Assembly (NCBI GenBank): GCA_017591395.1
Contig: WEDG01009108.1
Location: 1 to 64,000, forward strand
DNA length: 64,000 nt
Direction of reading: 5' to 3'
From: Schistocephalus solidus
Taxonomy: Eukaryota; Platyhelminthes; Cestoda; Diphyllobothriidea; Diphyllobothriidae
In this document: positions 1 through 35,322 of the stretch, piece after piece
Numbering within the stretch: the first letter of the stretch is position 1
Layout of the letters: each line of letters starts with the position of its first letter
Program-made: the position numbers and the translations under genes
Notes under the pieces: model-generated
The model's database searches: none
What the model saw: only the letters and a program-made list of their open reading frames with translations
What the model was told of the DNA's origin: nothing

Positions 1-180
1 TGTTTCCTTCCCAAACTCGCAACTTTTTGGATTTTTGGAAAAGGGTCCTCCTGGTATTTTGAGGCAGCTACCTTTGATTTTTATATTGGTCTCTAATTAT
101 ATTTCCATCGTTCTTTGCAGTCAATCTTTGCATTCACTTTTTCTTTCTCTCCTTTTAAACTAGCATTGCCAACTCTTGAC
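1..180 (+). repeat. Partial copy of a dispersed repeat, cut by the window start
   Basis: This stretch matches 46,127-46,310 with scattered substitutions and small indels. The shared blocks include TTTCCTTCCCAAACTCG and GGGTCCTCCTGGTATTT. At the second locus it directly follows the degenerate end of a CR1-like reverse transcriptase, so it probably derives from the 3' part of the same LINE family. The copy runs off the left edge. Confidence 0.55.
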
Positions 181-837
181 AACCTTGATACTTTCCTCTG
201 AATTTGCAACCTTGACGATAGTCTCTAGGTTCTGTTGATGATCGAGGCGGGTTCTGATGGTTTCGCCTCTTTGGTGATGTACTATGCAGTCAGCAAGGTC
301 GCATCTGGATGATGATCTCGTGACCTCTACTGTCCCCTCTTCGTTTCGACCATGTTGTCTACGATGAGTTCGTCCTCTCTCACCTCCATTGGTGTTTATA
401 AACAGAAGCTCTGACTGCTATATTATCTCTCACCCGACAAGGAGCGTTTCCGAACCCTCATACGTTGTCAGCAACATCACAATACTATCCCATTGCATTT
501 AGCTATTAATGTTTTAGTGAAGCAGTTTTTTTCTCCTATTTTTTTAAAATTGGCGGCTCACCGAACTCCGCCTCCGATTTAACCCTAGGAGTTTTTTTAC
601 TGCTTCTTTTCCAGTTCACCGTATATGCCAAAAACTGTTGACTTTTGTTTTAAAAATGGCAAATCGTTTTGAATCGGATATGTTTACCATACTACTCATT
701 TCGGCTGTTCATATGGATGCTCACATAGTGCAGCAATTATCCACTTTGTATTTATTTAAAACCACGGTACTCATTTTTTTAATGATGGGGCCCTCTGGGG
801 CTTAAATATACAATTTATTTATTTATATATAAATGTG
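181..837. other. No gene recognised
   Basis: I see no coding frame of useful length, no splice-bounded exon with a recognisable domain and no RNA gene here. It may be further LINE-derived sequence upstream of the tail at 838-905, but nothing in it proves that. Confidence 0.4.
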
Positions 838-905
838 TGTTCAGTTCAGTTCAGTGTATTTGAGGAAAATAGGCTTACGCCTTTGAAATCCCTATTTGTT
901 ACATA
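838..905 (-). mobile_element. CR1-like LINE 3' tail (minus orientation)
   Basis: The stretch has (TTCAG)n, then TATTTGAGG, then a short palindromic block around TAGGC...GCCTTTGAAATCCCTAT. The same block follows the coding part of the LINEs at 2,530-3,745 and 40,020-40,950 (plus) and 43,555-44,976 and 47,225-48,940 (minus), always at their 3' end. It therefore looks like the family's terminus, ending in short CTGAA-type repeats. Here it reads on the minus strand. Confidence 0.6.
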
Positions 906-1009
906 AAAGAAGCAAGTATATGAAGCAAATTAAAGAAGTAACAGTCAAGGGAATGCAGGCAGATTAACGTGGTACACTGATATTGTTAAGGTTAAGAAGT
1001 CACATAGTC

Positions 1010-1165
1010 TTCGCGGTGCTGTAACATGCCCTCCCTGAAGACGTTGTGATGTCGCCATCGCTGGAAAGCTTTAAAAGGAACCTTGACAAGTTTTATGTTC
1101 CGCAACGAGCCTGAGCGATGAGGAATTTATCTTAACCCTCGAGAGTCGTGCACCACTTGTCATAT
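1010..1165 (+). mobile_element. CR1-like LINE fragment: end of the reverse-transcriptase ORF
   Basis: Plus-strand fragment nearly identical to 3,472-3,625. Its translation contains LPEDV..SPSLESFKRNLD, the C-terminus of the CR1-like ORF2 (compare SESLEVFK at 40,300). It is interrupted by stops, and only the last roughly 40 codons and some 3' UTR remain. It lies between two minus-strand pieces (838-905 and 1,534-1,905), so this locus is a mosaic of insertions. Confidence 0.65.
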
Positions 1166-1533
1166 TTTATGGCCGCCTTTTGTACCTTTTTGCACTTTTC
1201 AAAGATTTGTTGGATCAAGGGCAGGACGAGGTGTCGTTTTGTAGATGAAAGCGACGGGAAAGTCTACGCAGTCTATGGCGGAATGATAAAGGGAGGTAGA
1301 CTTAATCCTTGACATTAATTTTTTTCTTACGGGGAACAAAAAGAGAAATGAGTGGACCTAGAACTTGGTACAAAGTATCAGTACAAACATTCACATCCGA
1401 ACATACAAAGAAGTTAGTCCGAACGTGGGAATTTAGGTGTGTTTGCAATTCCCTCATATTTGCTGATTTGAAATCACGGAAAAAGCTATATTTTTGGAAA
1501 ACGTTTCAGTAGACTCTAGTTCTAGTGAAGAAA

Positions 1534-1905
1534 GAACTTTAGCATGATCAGAAATCCCAAGTGGATCTAAAGGTGACACTTGCAATGGCTGACAACCTCT
1601 AGAGAAAGTAAGATCAAGTATGTTTGATCCTCGGGTGGGAAAATCGACTACCTGGTCTCACATGCCTATATCTATGGCCTCAAGTAAGTCTTCGATCTTT
1701 GCAGGACGGGAAGTTGGAAACCAATGAACTTCAGTAAGATTGAAGTCACCTGCAATCAAGCAGTACTTCAGATTTAAGTCAGCTGTGGCGTGAACTGCCT
1801 GCAAGAGACGAAGATCGTAATCCTCGCTGGCATTGGGAGGGCGATAGACACTACCAAAGAGTATAGAGTAGTTATCGCGAAAGGGAGACTTTGAAAGATA
1901 GGTTT
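1534..1905 (-). mobile_element. CR1-like LINE endonuclease (EEP) domain fragment
   Basis: Read on the minus strand, this gives about 115 codons of an apurinic endonuclease-like domain. Visible motifs, in order, are FGSVYRPPNASEDYD (conserved VYRPP), LIAGDFNLTEVHW (GDFN, active-site Asp/Asn), TRGSNILDLTF and GISDHAK (terminal catalytic Asp-His). Only one in-frame stop is evident, near 1,660, so this piece is younger or better kept than its neighbours. In a complete element this domain would supply target-site nicking for reverse transcription. No start codon or complete ORF remains. Confidence 0.75.
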
Positions 1906-2529
1906 TCGGAGAATAAAAATTGCGTTCATCAAGTTACCGCTCAAATCCTTTTCAAAAGCCTTTTGTTCGTAAATAATTGCTGCAGGTGGCGCTCCTCTAT
2001 CCTGGGAAATAACGTTCTAAAGGTTTCCTATAACGTGTCGTTTTACGTTCCTTATGGATGTATACCAAATGGACGCTACATTTGTTTGAAGTAGGCATTT
2101 GCTGCAAAGCTGCGTACCTGTGTGGCGACAATTCTCGTTTTTACATCAGAAGCATTCGGTCCTTCGAAATTACGAGATCATCCAGTAATAACAGTCGGGG
2201 ATCACTTGAGTCACATAAGATGCAAGTGACGTAACCGATTTGTTATTTCCTCAATTTCCCAGTGTTAAGGTTGCTTTTAACATCTTAGAGTACTATGAGA
2301 TGGATTTTGAATAAACTTGGTTTCAAGAAAATAAGACCACCTTCTGTTCCGCAGTTGACTTATAACCAATGAGCTATTTGATTGTGATTTGTTGTTTGAC
2401 GCTGTATGTGGCGTTTTATTAAGTGGACAAAGTATTTTAGACAGACGAGTCACAGATATGACTTGTGACGTATGAGTTTTGTTTTGGAGGAAGAAAGGCA
2501 ACCCACTTAGAGACTAAATGAGTTGGGTA

Positions 2530-3745
2530 CAAGCTAGTTGTACAAGCTAGAAAGAAATGGAATCAGAGGTGACCTCCTCAATTGGACCCAAACTTCCTCG
2601 TGGGTCAGCGCCAGGTTGTGTGTATCGGCCAAGAGAGGTCAACTTCTGTCACGGTCGAGAGTGGGGTTACTCAGAGTTCGGTACTATGGTCAATACTGTT
2701 CCTAATATACGTGGACGATTGTGTCAGGGATCTGGACTGTAAAGCAGCAATGTTTGCCGATGACATGAAAATCTGGAATGTAATCCAGAGCCCTGTTGAC
2801 GAAGATAAATTACAGATCAACTTAGCTCGGTTGGAGGAGTGGTCGAATCATTGGCTTTTGCGGTTCAACGTCGATAAGTGAACAATACTTCGCTTAAGCA
2901 ACCCATCTGGATCTGCTAACAGTAGAAGCTAATTTCTCAATGGTGAAGCCTAACAAGACGTGGAAAGCCAAAAGGACCTTGGTCTGCTGACGACCACCAC
3001 CTTAAACCTTACTCTCACTGCTCGAAAGTGGCGAAGAACGCAATAACTGTGTTGCCTGCCATCAGACGAGCCTTTTTGGATTTCGATGAAGATCTCATTA
3101 CTATGATTTTTGGAATATTCTTTAGGCCACATTAAGAATATGCTGTACAAGCCTGGAGACCCTGGACAGTTCAAGATCAGAACTGCCTCAAAATATTACA
3201 GAAAAGAGTCACCAAAACGGTTAGGAGTAAAAACTCCTTGTCATATGGAACCCGCATAACGAATCTTACTCTGTTCCCTTTCAGTTATAGGCAAATGCGT
3301 GGTGATCTCTTGCAGACATTCCGCGTTGTGAAGGAATTGGATGGTTGACCGGAATTCTCGGACTTCTTCGAATTTGCTGCCACGAACCATCTCTGAGTTT
3401 ACCCATTGAAACTGCGTGTCCAGCAGGCAAGACTGGATGTGCGCAAGTTCTCCTCCTCTGTCAGGGTGTTACAACCCTGGAATGTCCTCCCTGAAGACGT
3501 TGCGATTTCACCATCGCTGGAAAGCTTCAAAAGGAACCTTGACATTTTTAGGTTCCAAAAAGAGCCGGTGTGATGAGGAATTTATCTTAACCCTCGAGAC
3601 TCACGCATAACTTGTCATTGTTAATGATCACCTTTGAACTTTGCAATCCACATGGTTTCATTGTATCCCGCACTTAATTTCACGTTACCAATAGGGTACT
3701 CAAAGGCCCATGCCTATTTCCCTCAATAACTTGAATTAAATTGAG
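2530..3745 (+). mobile_element. CR1-like LINE, 5'-truncated reverse transcriptase and 3' end
   Basis: The piece begins inside the reverse-transcriptase domain and runs to the element's 3' tail. RT motifs read NFLVGQRQ, TVESGVTQ (usually QGSVLGP), ILFLIYVDDC and MFADDMKIWN; the catalytic ADD is intact at about 2,755. Downstream come the usual thumb and C-terminal blocks, YRQMRGDLLQTFRVVKELDG, PLKLRVQQARLDVR and SPSLESFK, broken by several stops and frameshifts. The tail around 3,685-3,745 carries the family's terminal block. It is a dead 5'-truncated copy of an element that copies itself by target-primed reverse transcription. Confidence 0.8.
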
Positions 3746-6544
3746 TATCTTGAACTTCCGTCCATCCTCAGATAATTGTCTGGGGCTCCGCAAAATCTGT
3801 TTAGCCTTTTGATGTAAATGTTATTGATCTGCCTTATATCAAGGCAATAGCCTTGCTCTTTCTCCCAATATACGTAAGGTTTCCAAAATTAAATTTTCAG
3901 TGGAGCAAGCACCGTTTAGGATTTCGGAGGCTTCCATAGAAACCTCAACGGAAGTCACGCTCAGCAACGTGTACTATATTTTTAGATATTGGTCTGCGCC
4001 ATTCATTAGGGAGTTCAGAAGTGTAATTGCAGGTGCAGACGAATTGTTAGGCCTCAGCGTGAGTAGCTCAACGTTAACTAATGCTAACTAAAAAGCGAAA
4101 CGGAGGTTCGGTAATGCTTGAGTGTAGGAGAGGAAAAAGCAACCGACTTATCAGTGAAAATCGCTCAGGAAAAACCAGCTGAAACCTCAGCTCTGATTTA
4201 ACTAATGTGATTCAGGTGGTAAGGGTTTGACCCTTGAAATCCGTATTCATATCGCAAACTGAAGACTGGAAAGTGATAAACCCGGTGCAGGCCGTAGCAG
4301 CTGATGTACTGTTCAGTATATGTACCGTAGTTTCTCCGTGTATGAGTGCCAAGTCTGCATTACAATAAATCAACAATGTCTGAAAGCACAACCGTAGCAA
4401 GAGGTCTGCTCACAGCGCTGTAAGGCGGCATTCCTTAACGTCCCCTAAAAGGCAATAGGTGATCCTTTGGTAGTCCGTTTTAGGCAGTTTAAAGAAATCA
4501 TCTAGCTTTCAAACACTTTCACGGCCTCTAGAAGGTGAAAAGTCTGAACAAATCCACACTACAGTTACTTGTAATTTAGAGATATCAAATCAAGCTTATG
4601 AGAGAACACCAAGAATCTTCCTCATCGTCGTAGTCCTCATATTTACTCCTTCCATAGTTCATTATCCTTCTTGAGCTACTGCCTTTTACAAGTGATAACA
4701 AACTTATAACCCGCAAGTTTTACGAAACCATTCCTATTTTACTTGGACAAACGCTCGTCTCAGCCCGAGTAGTATAAAATTTGCTATTTAAGTGCCTTTT
4801 AAATACTCCGCTGATGGTCTCAGTAAGGGCATAAAGAAAACCGATATTTGAAAGAGGTTTTTCCCAAACAGCATATTGGAAATCATCATCTTTTTCACTC
4901 TGGCACAGATCGAAAAATTTCTTGTGGGTCGGGGTGGCCAAGTTATTTTCATTCGCCAACAGAAAACCAATACAAATACTGAATAATTAAACAAACTGAA
5001 AGCGCATGTTCTACCTAAAAGCCCAGAAATGCGTGCTGCACCGATCTATACTGCTGCATGACTGTCAGGGCTCGGCTCATCAGCGGTTGCCTCGTTTCCT
5101 ATATGTTTCTTCTGGATATAAAACCCAGAAAGCTCATTCTACCACAATCCAAGAGTTCAAAGAGTTAGCAATGGAACTCCGTTTTATTCCTGATATACGT
5201 GCACGATTACACAAGACACTAGGACAGCATACCAACCATTTTTGCCAACATGAAACTTAAGAATTTAAAAATTCTTGAAACGTTCCCTTCCCTTACAGGC
5301 AATACAGAATGCATATTATCCGGGTCTTTAAAGTCTACTCCTCTGCCTAGGAGTAGACTATGCTCTATTAATGGCCCATTTTTCGAATTGGCAAAAAAAT
5401 GACCAAAATACGGGGTCAGCATTACAATCTAAAGAGAATCTACGCCATAAATGAAGTGGAGGCCAATATTTTCATATTGGGTACTTGGAGAATAGAACAA
5501 CTTACCATTATTGGTTGTTCTAACTGAGATCATTAAAAAACTGCAAAGAACAATTGACACAATTTTACTTGATAGCCGACATTAATGACATCAAAAGCTG
5601 ATATAGTGTACCCATATCTTTATGCATACACATGCACATTTCGCCAGCGTTTATTGATAAATTGCGTTTTCAAGTCGCTGCTTATCTTCTTTTTATATAT
5701 TTAATTATATTGGATTAATCAGGGGCACTTCCGATGACAAGGGGCTGCAAAGAAAACTAACTTGACTGAAGATTTGGTTAGCCAATTGAATTCTGCAATT
5801 AAGTGTCCCTAAATGTGCCCTATGTCGTCTAGGTGAGCCTCGCTGATCAGCCTACGAAATATAATATTTTTTTCATGGACCTGGTTTGCAGGCTGTGCAA
5901 AGTCAAAAAGATCTCTAAATGTTGACATCGAATTCCTTAAGTTCGCCCAAGCTTGATTTGAAAATGCATAAATACGCACGCATAAATAGGGTCTTTTGTG
6001 AATTTTGTCAAACTATTTCTCCACGATCTTTGCAACAGCTGTGAGGACGCACTTCGATTACACTATTCAGGCCTGAAGAAAAATTGTCATATGGCATTGA
6101 AATTTCCTCGATAAAGTTCAAATAAAGGCCTCAGAAATGTCTATGCCACGTGCAAGCAACCTAACAGATGTAATCCTCTTCTCTTAGACGGACAGATAAG
6201 GAAATGATGAGCTTTTCCCAGCTTTGCAAATCGTAAGTCGGTTGAGTTTCGGTCGGGCTTTTGAATAATTTTTTTCGAAGGTGCAGCCACAACCAAACTC
6301 CGAGATCAACCGTTCGATCTTCATGTTTAACAGTCAAGGGTGGAGCTGTGGAAGTTCTTTTTCTGTATCAGGGTAAACAAAGTATTGGATTTCGTCATTT
6401 TCTCTTGTATTACAACACGCCAATTGTGCACAAGACGCTCGAGTCTGTTTTCACAAACCCATAGAAATGAAAAAGTCACTTTTATCAGTCCTACTCCGGG
6501 CGCCTGCTGTAAGGCATCGCTCTGCGTGCGTATTTGAATGCACA
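3746..6544. other. No gene recognised
   Basis: Nothing in these 2.8 kb resembles a known domain, tRNA or rRNA. The minus-strand open frame at 4,720-4,959 (79 codons) has no family resemblance I can name. The only structure I can support is the short dispersed repeat at 5,057-5,145. Confidence 0.4.
5057..5145 (+). repeat. Short dispersed repeat shared with 60,378-60,455
   Basis: Both copies share GGCTCATCAG, a CGTTTCC(T/C)ATATGTTT block, and a CTG-stem-GAAAG(C/T)TCA block. The last resembles a decayed hammerhead-like core (CTGATA...GAAAGTTCA in the second copy). The second copy lies next to bona fide Penelope-type hammerhead motifs at 59,974-60,224, so this may be a remnant of a Penelope-like element's terminal repeat. 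Confidence 0.4.
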
Positions 6545-6999
6545 GTGTATTTTTCGGCCAATGGCAGCTAACCAAACAGACCAATCAACTTCAAGGCCGA
6601 CTCAGAGATGAGCTCTCTCAAGGCCCAGTGACGCTTCCCTCACTCACAGTCAGAGCGCCGGACGTGTGTCTTTGTCATGCTGTTAAGTTTTTCCAGCATT
6701 CTCTCCAATCTTTCTCCACAGAATACAATATTCTCTGAACGGCGTTAAACTCCTCTTTATATTAGAGACCGGACCTCAAGGTTATAGAAGCTTGTGTCTG
6801 TGTTTGCCTTAAGCTGCCGCGGCAGCCTCTCCTGGGCATGACTTTATACATTCGACACACGCTTTGGCCTCGTTAGTGACAATTGACACCTGTGACAGCA
6901 GCCCCGGGTTCTGTGCAGAATAAGTCCCGCGGTCTCGTGTCCTCCGTCCTATCCTGATAAATAAAACTTGGATTCTTAATTGTGGCCCTCGATGTACAG
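6545..6999 (+). mobile_element. Possible solo LTR or promoter-bearing repeat
   Basis: The region has a CCAAT-type motif (6,558), a polyadenylation signal (AATAAA in GATAAATAAAACTTGG near 6,957) and a stretch (about 6,690-6,735) similar to 30,468-30,515 (shared TCTCTAATCTTTCT-like core and AGAA(C/T)(G/A)CAATATTC). A TGTACA end near 6,995 precedes a G-rich segment that could be a primer-binding site. No internal gag-pol is visible. It could equally be an ordinary promoter or terminator region. Confidence 0.25.
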
Positions 7000-7025
7000 C
7001 CACTACTGGGGGCCCTAAACCCATC

Positions 7026-9640
7026 CAGACTTGATGCTAAAAATATTCACCATTAACGATGTTCTACAAATATCCTTAAAATAGTGACGAACACAAGTGA
7101 TAAATATGCCTTCCATATACGTAGAAGGGACGCCAACTATGATTCAAATGTTAGGCTTACGTACGTCGGTACAAGAAATCAGATACGATATTATTACCGA
7201 GAATACCAAACGACTTCTAATTTATGACTAGATTTATGCTTCTACTATAGATGTGATATCCGGCTTCCATTAGCATATCAGACTCATTTTTGTTTCACTC
7301 TTTAATGTTTTCGACTAGGTTGCTTTTACTATAAAATTCTCTGGTAACCTTCTTTTCACAGCACTTTTTACACATCAAAAGGGTGACATTTCGAACGTGT
7401 TTTACATCCGTTTTCACAATTCAAAAATGATATAATAGGGCAATGTGCAGCTTGATGGCTACCCCTAGTGAACTGCTGTACCTAACAGTACAAACTAGCG
7501 CTATAGTATCCCAGTTCATAACGGGAAAACTTTCTTTAGTACATTGGCCATTCAAATTAAGGTTGCAGCCTTTTAAAACAAAGGATACTCTCCTGGTCCG
7601 GAAAAAATTCTTTAGGGTCTAGAGTAATTCTGATGTCGGAAGTCAAGAAACGGTTTGGGTTAATGGAAAGGAAGATATACTTATTTTCACGTCCAGTGTG
7701 GGACTCTGATGGTTCCTTTCGTTAGGTTCTACCTCCTGGGACCTATTTGCGCTCTAACCGTTCATAATCACAACTAAACCTCATCAAAACTCTCTTTTTT
7801 AATACAGGACAGTTGGCTGAGAACGTAAAAAACCCCGTGATCGTTAAGGTCCATCTTTCATCTTCAGATAACGCAAACTAATGTCCACACAGTTTTATAA
7901 AACACTCTAGGAGGAATTCTGTTGATAATACCTGCACGCCGGTTGCATTTGATAGCAAAGCGTTCTCCGAAGTACCATTAAAAGAACGGCAGCGACAGAA
8001 TAAATGCCAGCTGGGATGTGACGCTCAGGTTTTTATTCATTCTGCAACAATTTTTCGTTTTCAAACTCATAGTTAACGGGGAGCGACGTTTATTGCCAGA
8101 AGTTTAAATGGCATCATGACCTGTCTGAAAATTTTACAGCCTTTCCGATAGCATTTTACGCATAATGGTATGAAACTTCAGCCTGGCATTGAAGACGGAG
8201 GCACAGGATCGTGGATGAGAGTTTTAAATAATTGTAAATGGTAGTTGGGGATAGTTGAAGCACGAGTGGGACATTTAACATGCTTCCTCGTTTTTCCTGT
8301 GTATGCTGGCCACCTCCTTCTACAACTCCATACCAGTTTACTTGTTTCTAATAAAAACTATGCTACTAAAATCATTTCAATAAAATATTTATGGCAATAT
8401 TATATTAACGGTTAGGTGCACGCCGACTAACGCAGCTCTGAATCACTGAACCACAGTTCCGATGAACACACTTACCTCTAAAGCCAGGGATTATGGAAAA
8501 CTATTTACACAAAAGCCAAAGCTTAGCTAGGTTTTCTGACAAACTGAGTTTTGGGTAGCGCACTTAGGCTAAGCTTGGCGAAGGCCAATGACGTCAGGAC
8601 GAGCTACCAGAAAATGCACTGGGGTAAGCCTACACGAAATATCTTGAGCACAATGAAGCATAATTTTCTGCCAATATAAGCCACGTCTGAAACGAGAGAT
8701 TTTTACATTTACTACTGTTATCTCACAAAGAAAGACGAAATTATTACAAAGCAGAAGGGTCTGGAAGGTCTAACAGTGAGGGATCTCTCGGAGGTCAGCA
8801 AATAACTTGCAATCTGAACAATTTTCTCCATGAAATCAGGCAAATGATCTGACTTTGGGCAAAGCGCAACTGAAAAACCTACAGCTCTCCACTTGGTCCT
8901 TTTCGCCGGAACGGCAGAAGTGCTTCTTAGGCACCCTCCTTTATCATCTTTATTTGGACCAACGCAAACCGCCGTTGGAAATTTTGCTGCATAATACGTT
9001 GCGACTAACGGAAAAATATCAACTCCTATTCTGAGAAATCGTGACCCTCACTTTTTGATCAAAGTTTTTGGCGGTGGAGGTGCTAAAGCGGAGTGTGGGC
9101 AGGTAATTCAGCCTTAAAATATTCCGCTTCCGTGAAACAAAAAGGTAAGTGTGATGATTCGTGGCAATGAGAAACATGCTCCAGAGGTGGACATCCTCGC
9201 CGAAGAGCTTCGCAGCGTGGTCAAACAGTTTTGGGAGGTTGCAGGTCTCCGAAACAGAGCAGTTTGAAGTCCTCATGAGGGATTCTTTGCTGAGGCCTGC
9301 AGAGCTGACCCTGAGGAATACGAAGAAATAGTGTGAACTAGCAGAATTCTGCCAAAGTGTCAAGGGAAAAGATGCTGCATGTCTGGTAAACAACGCCTCC
9401 GAAGACCATTGAATTGCAAACGTAAAGTGGCAAAACCAACGCCTTATTATCGACGACTGATGATAATGTAAACCTACAGTATGCAATCGGTAGTTTTGAG
9501 CAGAAAATGAAATTTTAAAATGATAAACTTCAGCAGTAGGCTTCGTGTTATGGACCCGAGTGGAAGAAGACACCTACTATGGTGCATCGTCAAACACCAG
9601 ATACAAGCAAACGTAAGGCCCAGAAACAGGACTCCCCCTC
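7026..9640. other. No gene recognised; one long unassigned open frame
   Basis: The only notable item is a 184-codon minus-strand open frame at 9,019-9,573. Its translation is Ser/Phe-rich with no motif I recognise and has no paralogue elsewhere in the window. On the opposite strand the same DNA gives short gag-like-looking peptides with stops. I cannot assign either. Confidence 0.3.
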
Positions 9641-9644
9641 CACA

Positions 9645-9768
9645 TTAGTGCGGATGGCTCAGCGCTAAACCTAATCCAAACCTTCAACTTAAGGTTGAAC
9701 TACATTATAACCCCAAGCTCCGTGGAATTATGCGTAAGACCACCTGTATTACGGGTGTGACCCAATTC
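9645..9768 (+). repeat. Degenerate telomere-like repeat plus conserved CACCTGTATTACGGG block
   Basis: A short run of CTAAACC/TAATCC-type hexamers and ACCTTCAACTTAAGG is followed by GGAATTATGCGTAAGACCA and CCTGTATTACGGG. The second block recurs at 14,045-14,085 and 30,786-30,828, each time beside TTAGGG- or CCCTAA-like repeats. The pairing therefore looks like one repeat family rather than true interstitial telomere. Confidence 0.5.
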
Positions 9769-10194
9769 AGCGAACAAAAGATACATAAGTGAGTAACACG
9801 GGACCGGTGGAACTATGAGTTTTACGGTTGGGGCTTAAATAAAAGGAGAGCGCCAACATTGCTTTCGTCATGGTTAAGACTAGTTGTCGGTTTAGGTTTG
9901 TACACTAGTTTGCTGTCCCAACACGTGTGAGACTTGCCAGATCCAGTGGGTTTTACGTTACATCAACCCCTATACGTGATGGCATTCCTAGTTGACCTAA
10001 CCCACCTTGTACGGAGCCTCAACGGGAGAAAAAATAGAGGCCGGTTCTGCGTGATCTTTCATTACCACAGTAAAAGTAATGAGTTTTTAAACTAATGTTG
10101 CGTCTTAATAGTCGAGGCCTGGAAAGTTGCCATTTGGCTTGATAATTCGGTCCTCCTACGGCCAACAAAATATAGATTCTGACCCTACTGACCT

Positions 10195-10330
10195 GGGAAC
10201 GAATTCTAACCCTAACGACCACATTTGGTAGAGCAAAAGTTAACTTTTCGTGTAATACGGTCGCGTATTACACGCTGACGTATCATTTGTTCGCCAAATT
10301 GGGTCGCATATTGCGATCTTGCCCATTTTA
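10195..10330. repeat. Repeat with perfect 10-bp inverted repeat and telomere-like hexamers
   Basis: TTCTAACCCTAACG lies next to a perfect hairpin: CGTGTAATAC at 10,249-10,258, a six-base loop GGTCGC, then GTATTACACG at 10,265-10,274. The following TTGGGTCGCATATTGCGATC segment recurs at about 58,905-58,925, again beside AGGGTTAGG-type repeats. The GTATTAC arm resembles the GTATTACGGG block of the family at 9,722-9,768. Confidence 0.45.
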
Positions 10331-11651
10331 AAAAGAAATTTTGAGAAAGGAAAGTTTATTAAAAGTTAGAAAGTAACAGGGATACAACACTGAAATGACA
10401 ACTGCCGCAGGAAAAAGCGCGCATGAATAATCGCCTCCTTGATAATCACAGCCTCCGAATGTTGCCAACACAGCCGGAACTTGAGGTGCTCAAACGTGAA
10501 ACAAGAGACGGACCTAGGTATAAACGTGTAAAAAGACTGACGAGTGAAAGAGTAGCTACGGCAGATTTCAAAGTTCAACTTGGGATAGGATGTGAGGTCA
10601 TTTAAATCAAAAAAATCGAGGAATGATAGCGTGGATGCGCCACTCCCCTTGAGCATACTGCAACTTCCACTCATACAGATTTCTCTGGTAGGATAGGAGG
10701 GTAGACAAAGGCGAGCAGGCAAGATAGTTTCCAGATGTTTGAGAATTTTGGTTCATTGACGAAAAAGCATCCCAACAGATAACTGAAAATCTCTAAATTA
10801 ACAAAACATCCCCCTCCCTGAAGCAGAAAGTGGAGGAAAGTGCGCGAAGGGCCCCAGGGCTTAAATCGAGCATCTGGGAGAACAAGAAATTTATCCTGAA
10901 AATTCTTCAAGAGCAATGCCTATTATAAAATATGCTGGTGACCTTTATTCCTAAAACGCAGTGATCGCATCTCCTTCCCGAAATCACAGTATCCTCGGTT
11001 ACCAAAACTGCACATCTCTAGTTCCACATGGAACTCACTAACAACCAACGGTCGAGCGATCAGATAAGACAAATATCGTTGTACTTTTTAAAAAAAGTTA
11101 AGTAAAGGGGGTGTTTCGTGGTAGAATTGATGTGCCCTAAAAGTTATTTCTCCATGCTACTTGAATCGCATAAGTAGGCTGAATAATGCATCGGTGATAA
11201 TGACGCTTCTAATTGGTCAACCTCCTAAAGTTCCCCGGATGGCCTCACTCGGCACAGCACAGACCATCCGCGCGGAATATCCGAGATTGCCTTTGTTCTG
11301 ACTCACAAGACCGGCCTATTGCCATGTGACAGGTTAGTTTCCTAGAGTTTTGGACGTGATAGCAGTAGTTTTCTGTAGGATTGGGGGGACCGGGTGGTTT
11401 GAGTCAATCTCACAATAAACGTTTTCTTGTTTGGATTTCCTATAGTCTGCCAGTAAAAATAGCTAGATTAACGGACGTTCTGCAGTAATTGCAAGATTGA
11501 CAAGGGTTCCTTGGGAACAAGAGAGACTGGAGTAGTCATTTTAAGCATGTTTGTTATCTTCTGTAAGCCACATAACAAAGTGGAAAGAACTGGATCCCTT
11601 TGAGCAGTATCTGGAACAGGCAGTAAAAAGCACATCAATAACCCCAAAGGT
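10331..11651. other. No gene recognised downstream of COG3
   Basis: A 118-codon minus-strand open frame at 10,366-10,722 shows no family resemblance. Read on the minus strand, an AATAAA at about 10,943-10,948 could serve as a distal COG3 poly(A) signal; I saw no nearer one. Nothing else is supported. Confidence 0.3.
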
Positions 11652-11905
11652 CAAAATCACGCGAAATAAAAATAAAATCCAGGACATTAGCTAGTTCATT
11701 TTTTTATCTTTTCCGATGACGGGAGTTGAAACAAACCTGACAGGCAATGATCATACGGTCCTCCTCAGTGTACTGCTGCACAATAAAAGTCTATTACTGG
11801 TGCCCACAGTTAACCATATCAGTTTCAATGGACCGCATGGTTATGGTCACGGTAGTTGGGTTGCTTAGGTTTGGTTAGCAGCTTCTGCCGCAAGGCGACC
11901 TCACG
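11652..11905 (-). pseudogene. Tandem pseudo-copy of the last COG3 exon
   Basis: The region duplicates 12,038-12,305 at an offset of about 400 bp. Shared stretches include GGCAATGATCATACG, TCCTCCTCAGTGT, GACCGCATG/GGCCGCATG and TATGGTCACGGTAGTTGGG. The matching genuine exon encodes the COG3 C-terminus (LLTYLTNP...IIACP). In this copy the frame is broken by stops and small indels, for example in the stretch matching the histidine- and glutamate-rich QHYTEEDRM. The copy includes the stop-codon side and 3' flank, so the duplication spans the end of the gene. It is probably non-functional. Confidence 0.75.
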
Positions 11906-12093
11906 GAAGTACTCTGTCAATCCGAAAAATCTGCCCCCCAACGCCTACTCAAGTACAATTAGTAGGTAGTGATAGATATTAAACCCAGGCGAGTTATATA
12001 TCCTATCCTTGCTAGGGTCAATTACATGATAGCCCGAGGATCGAAATCAAACTGCATAAAAATAAAATAAAGAAGGCATTTGCTAGTTCAATT

Positions 12094-35322
<23,229 letters not shown>

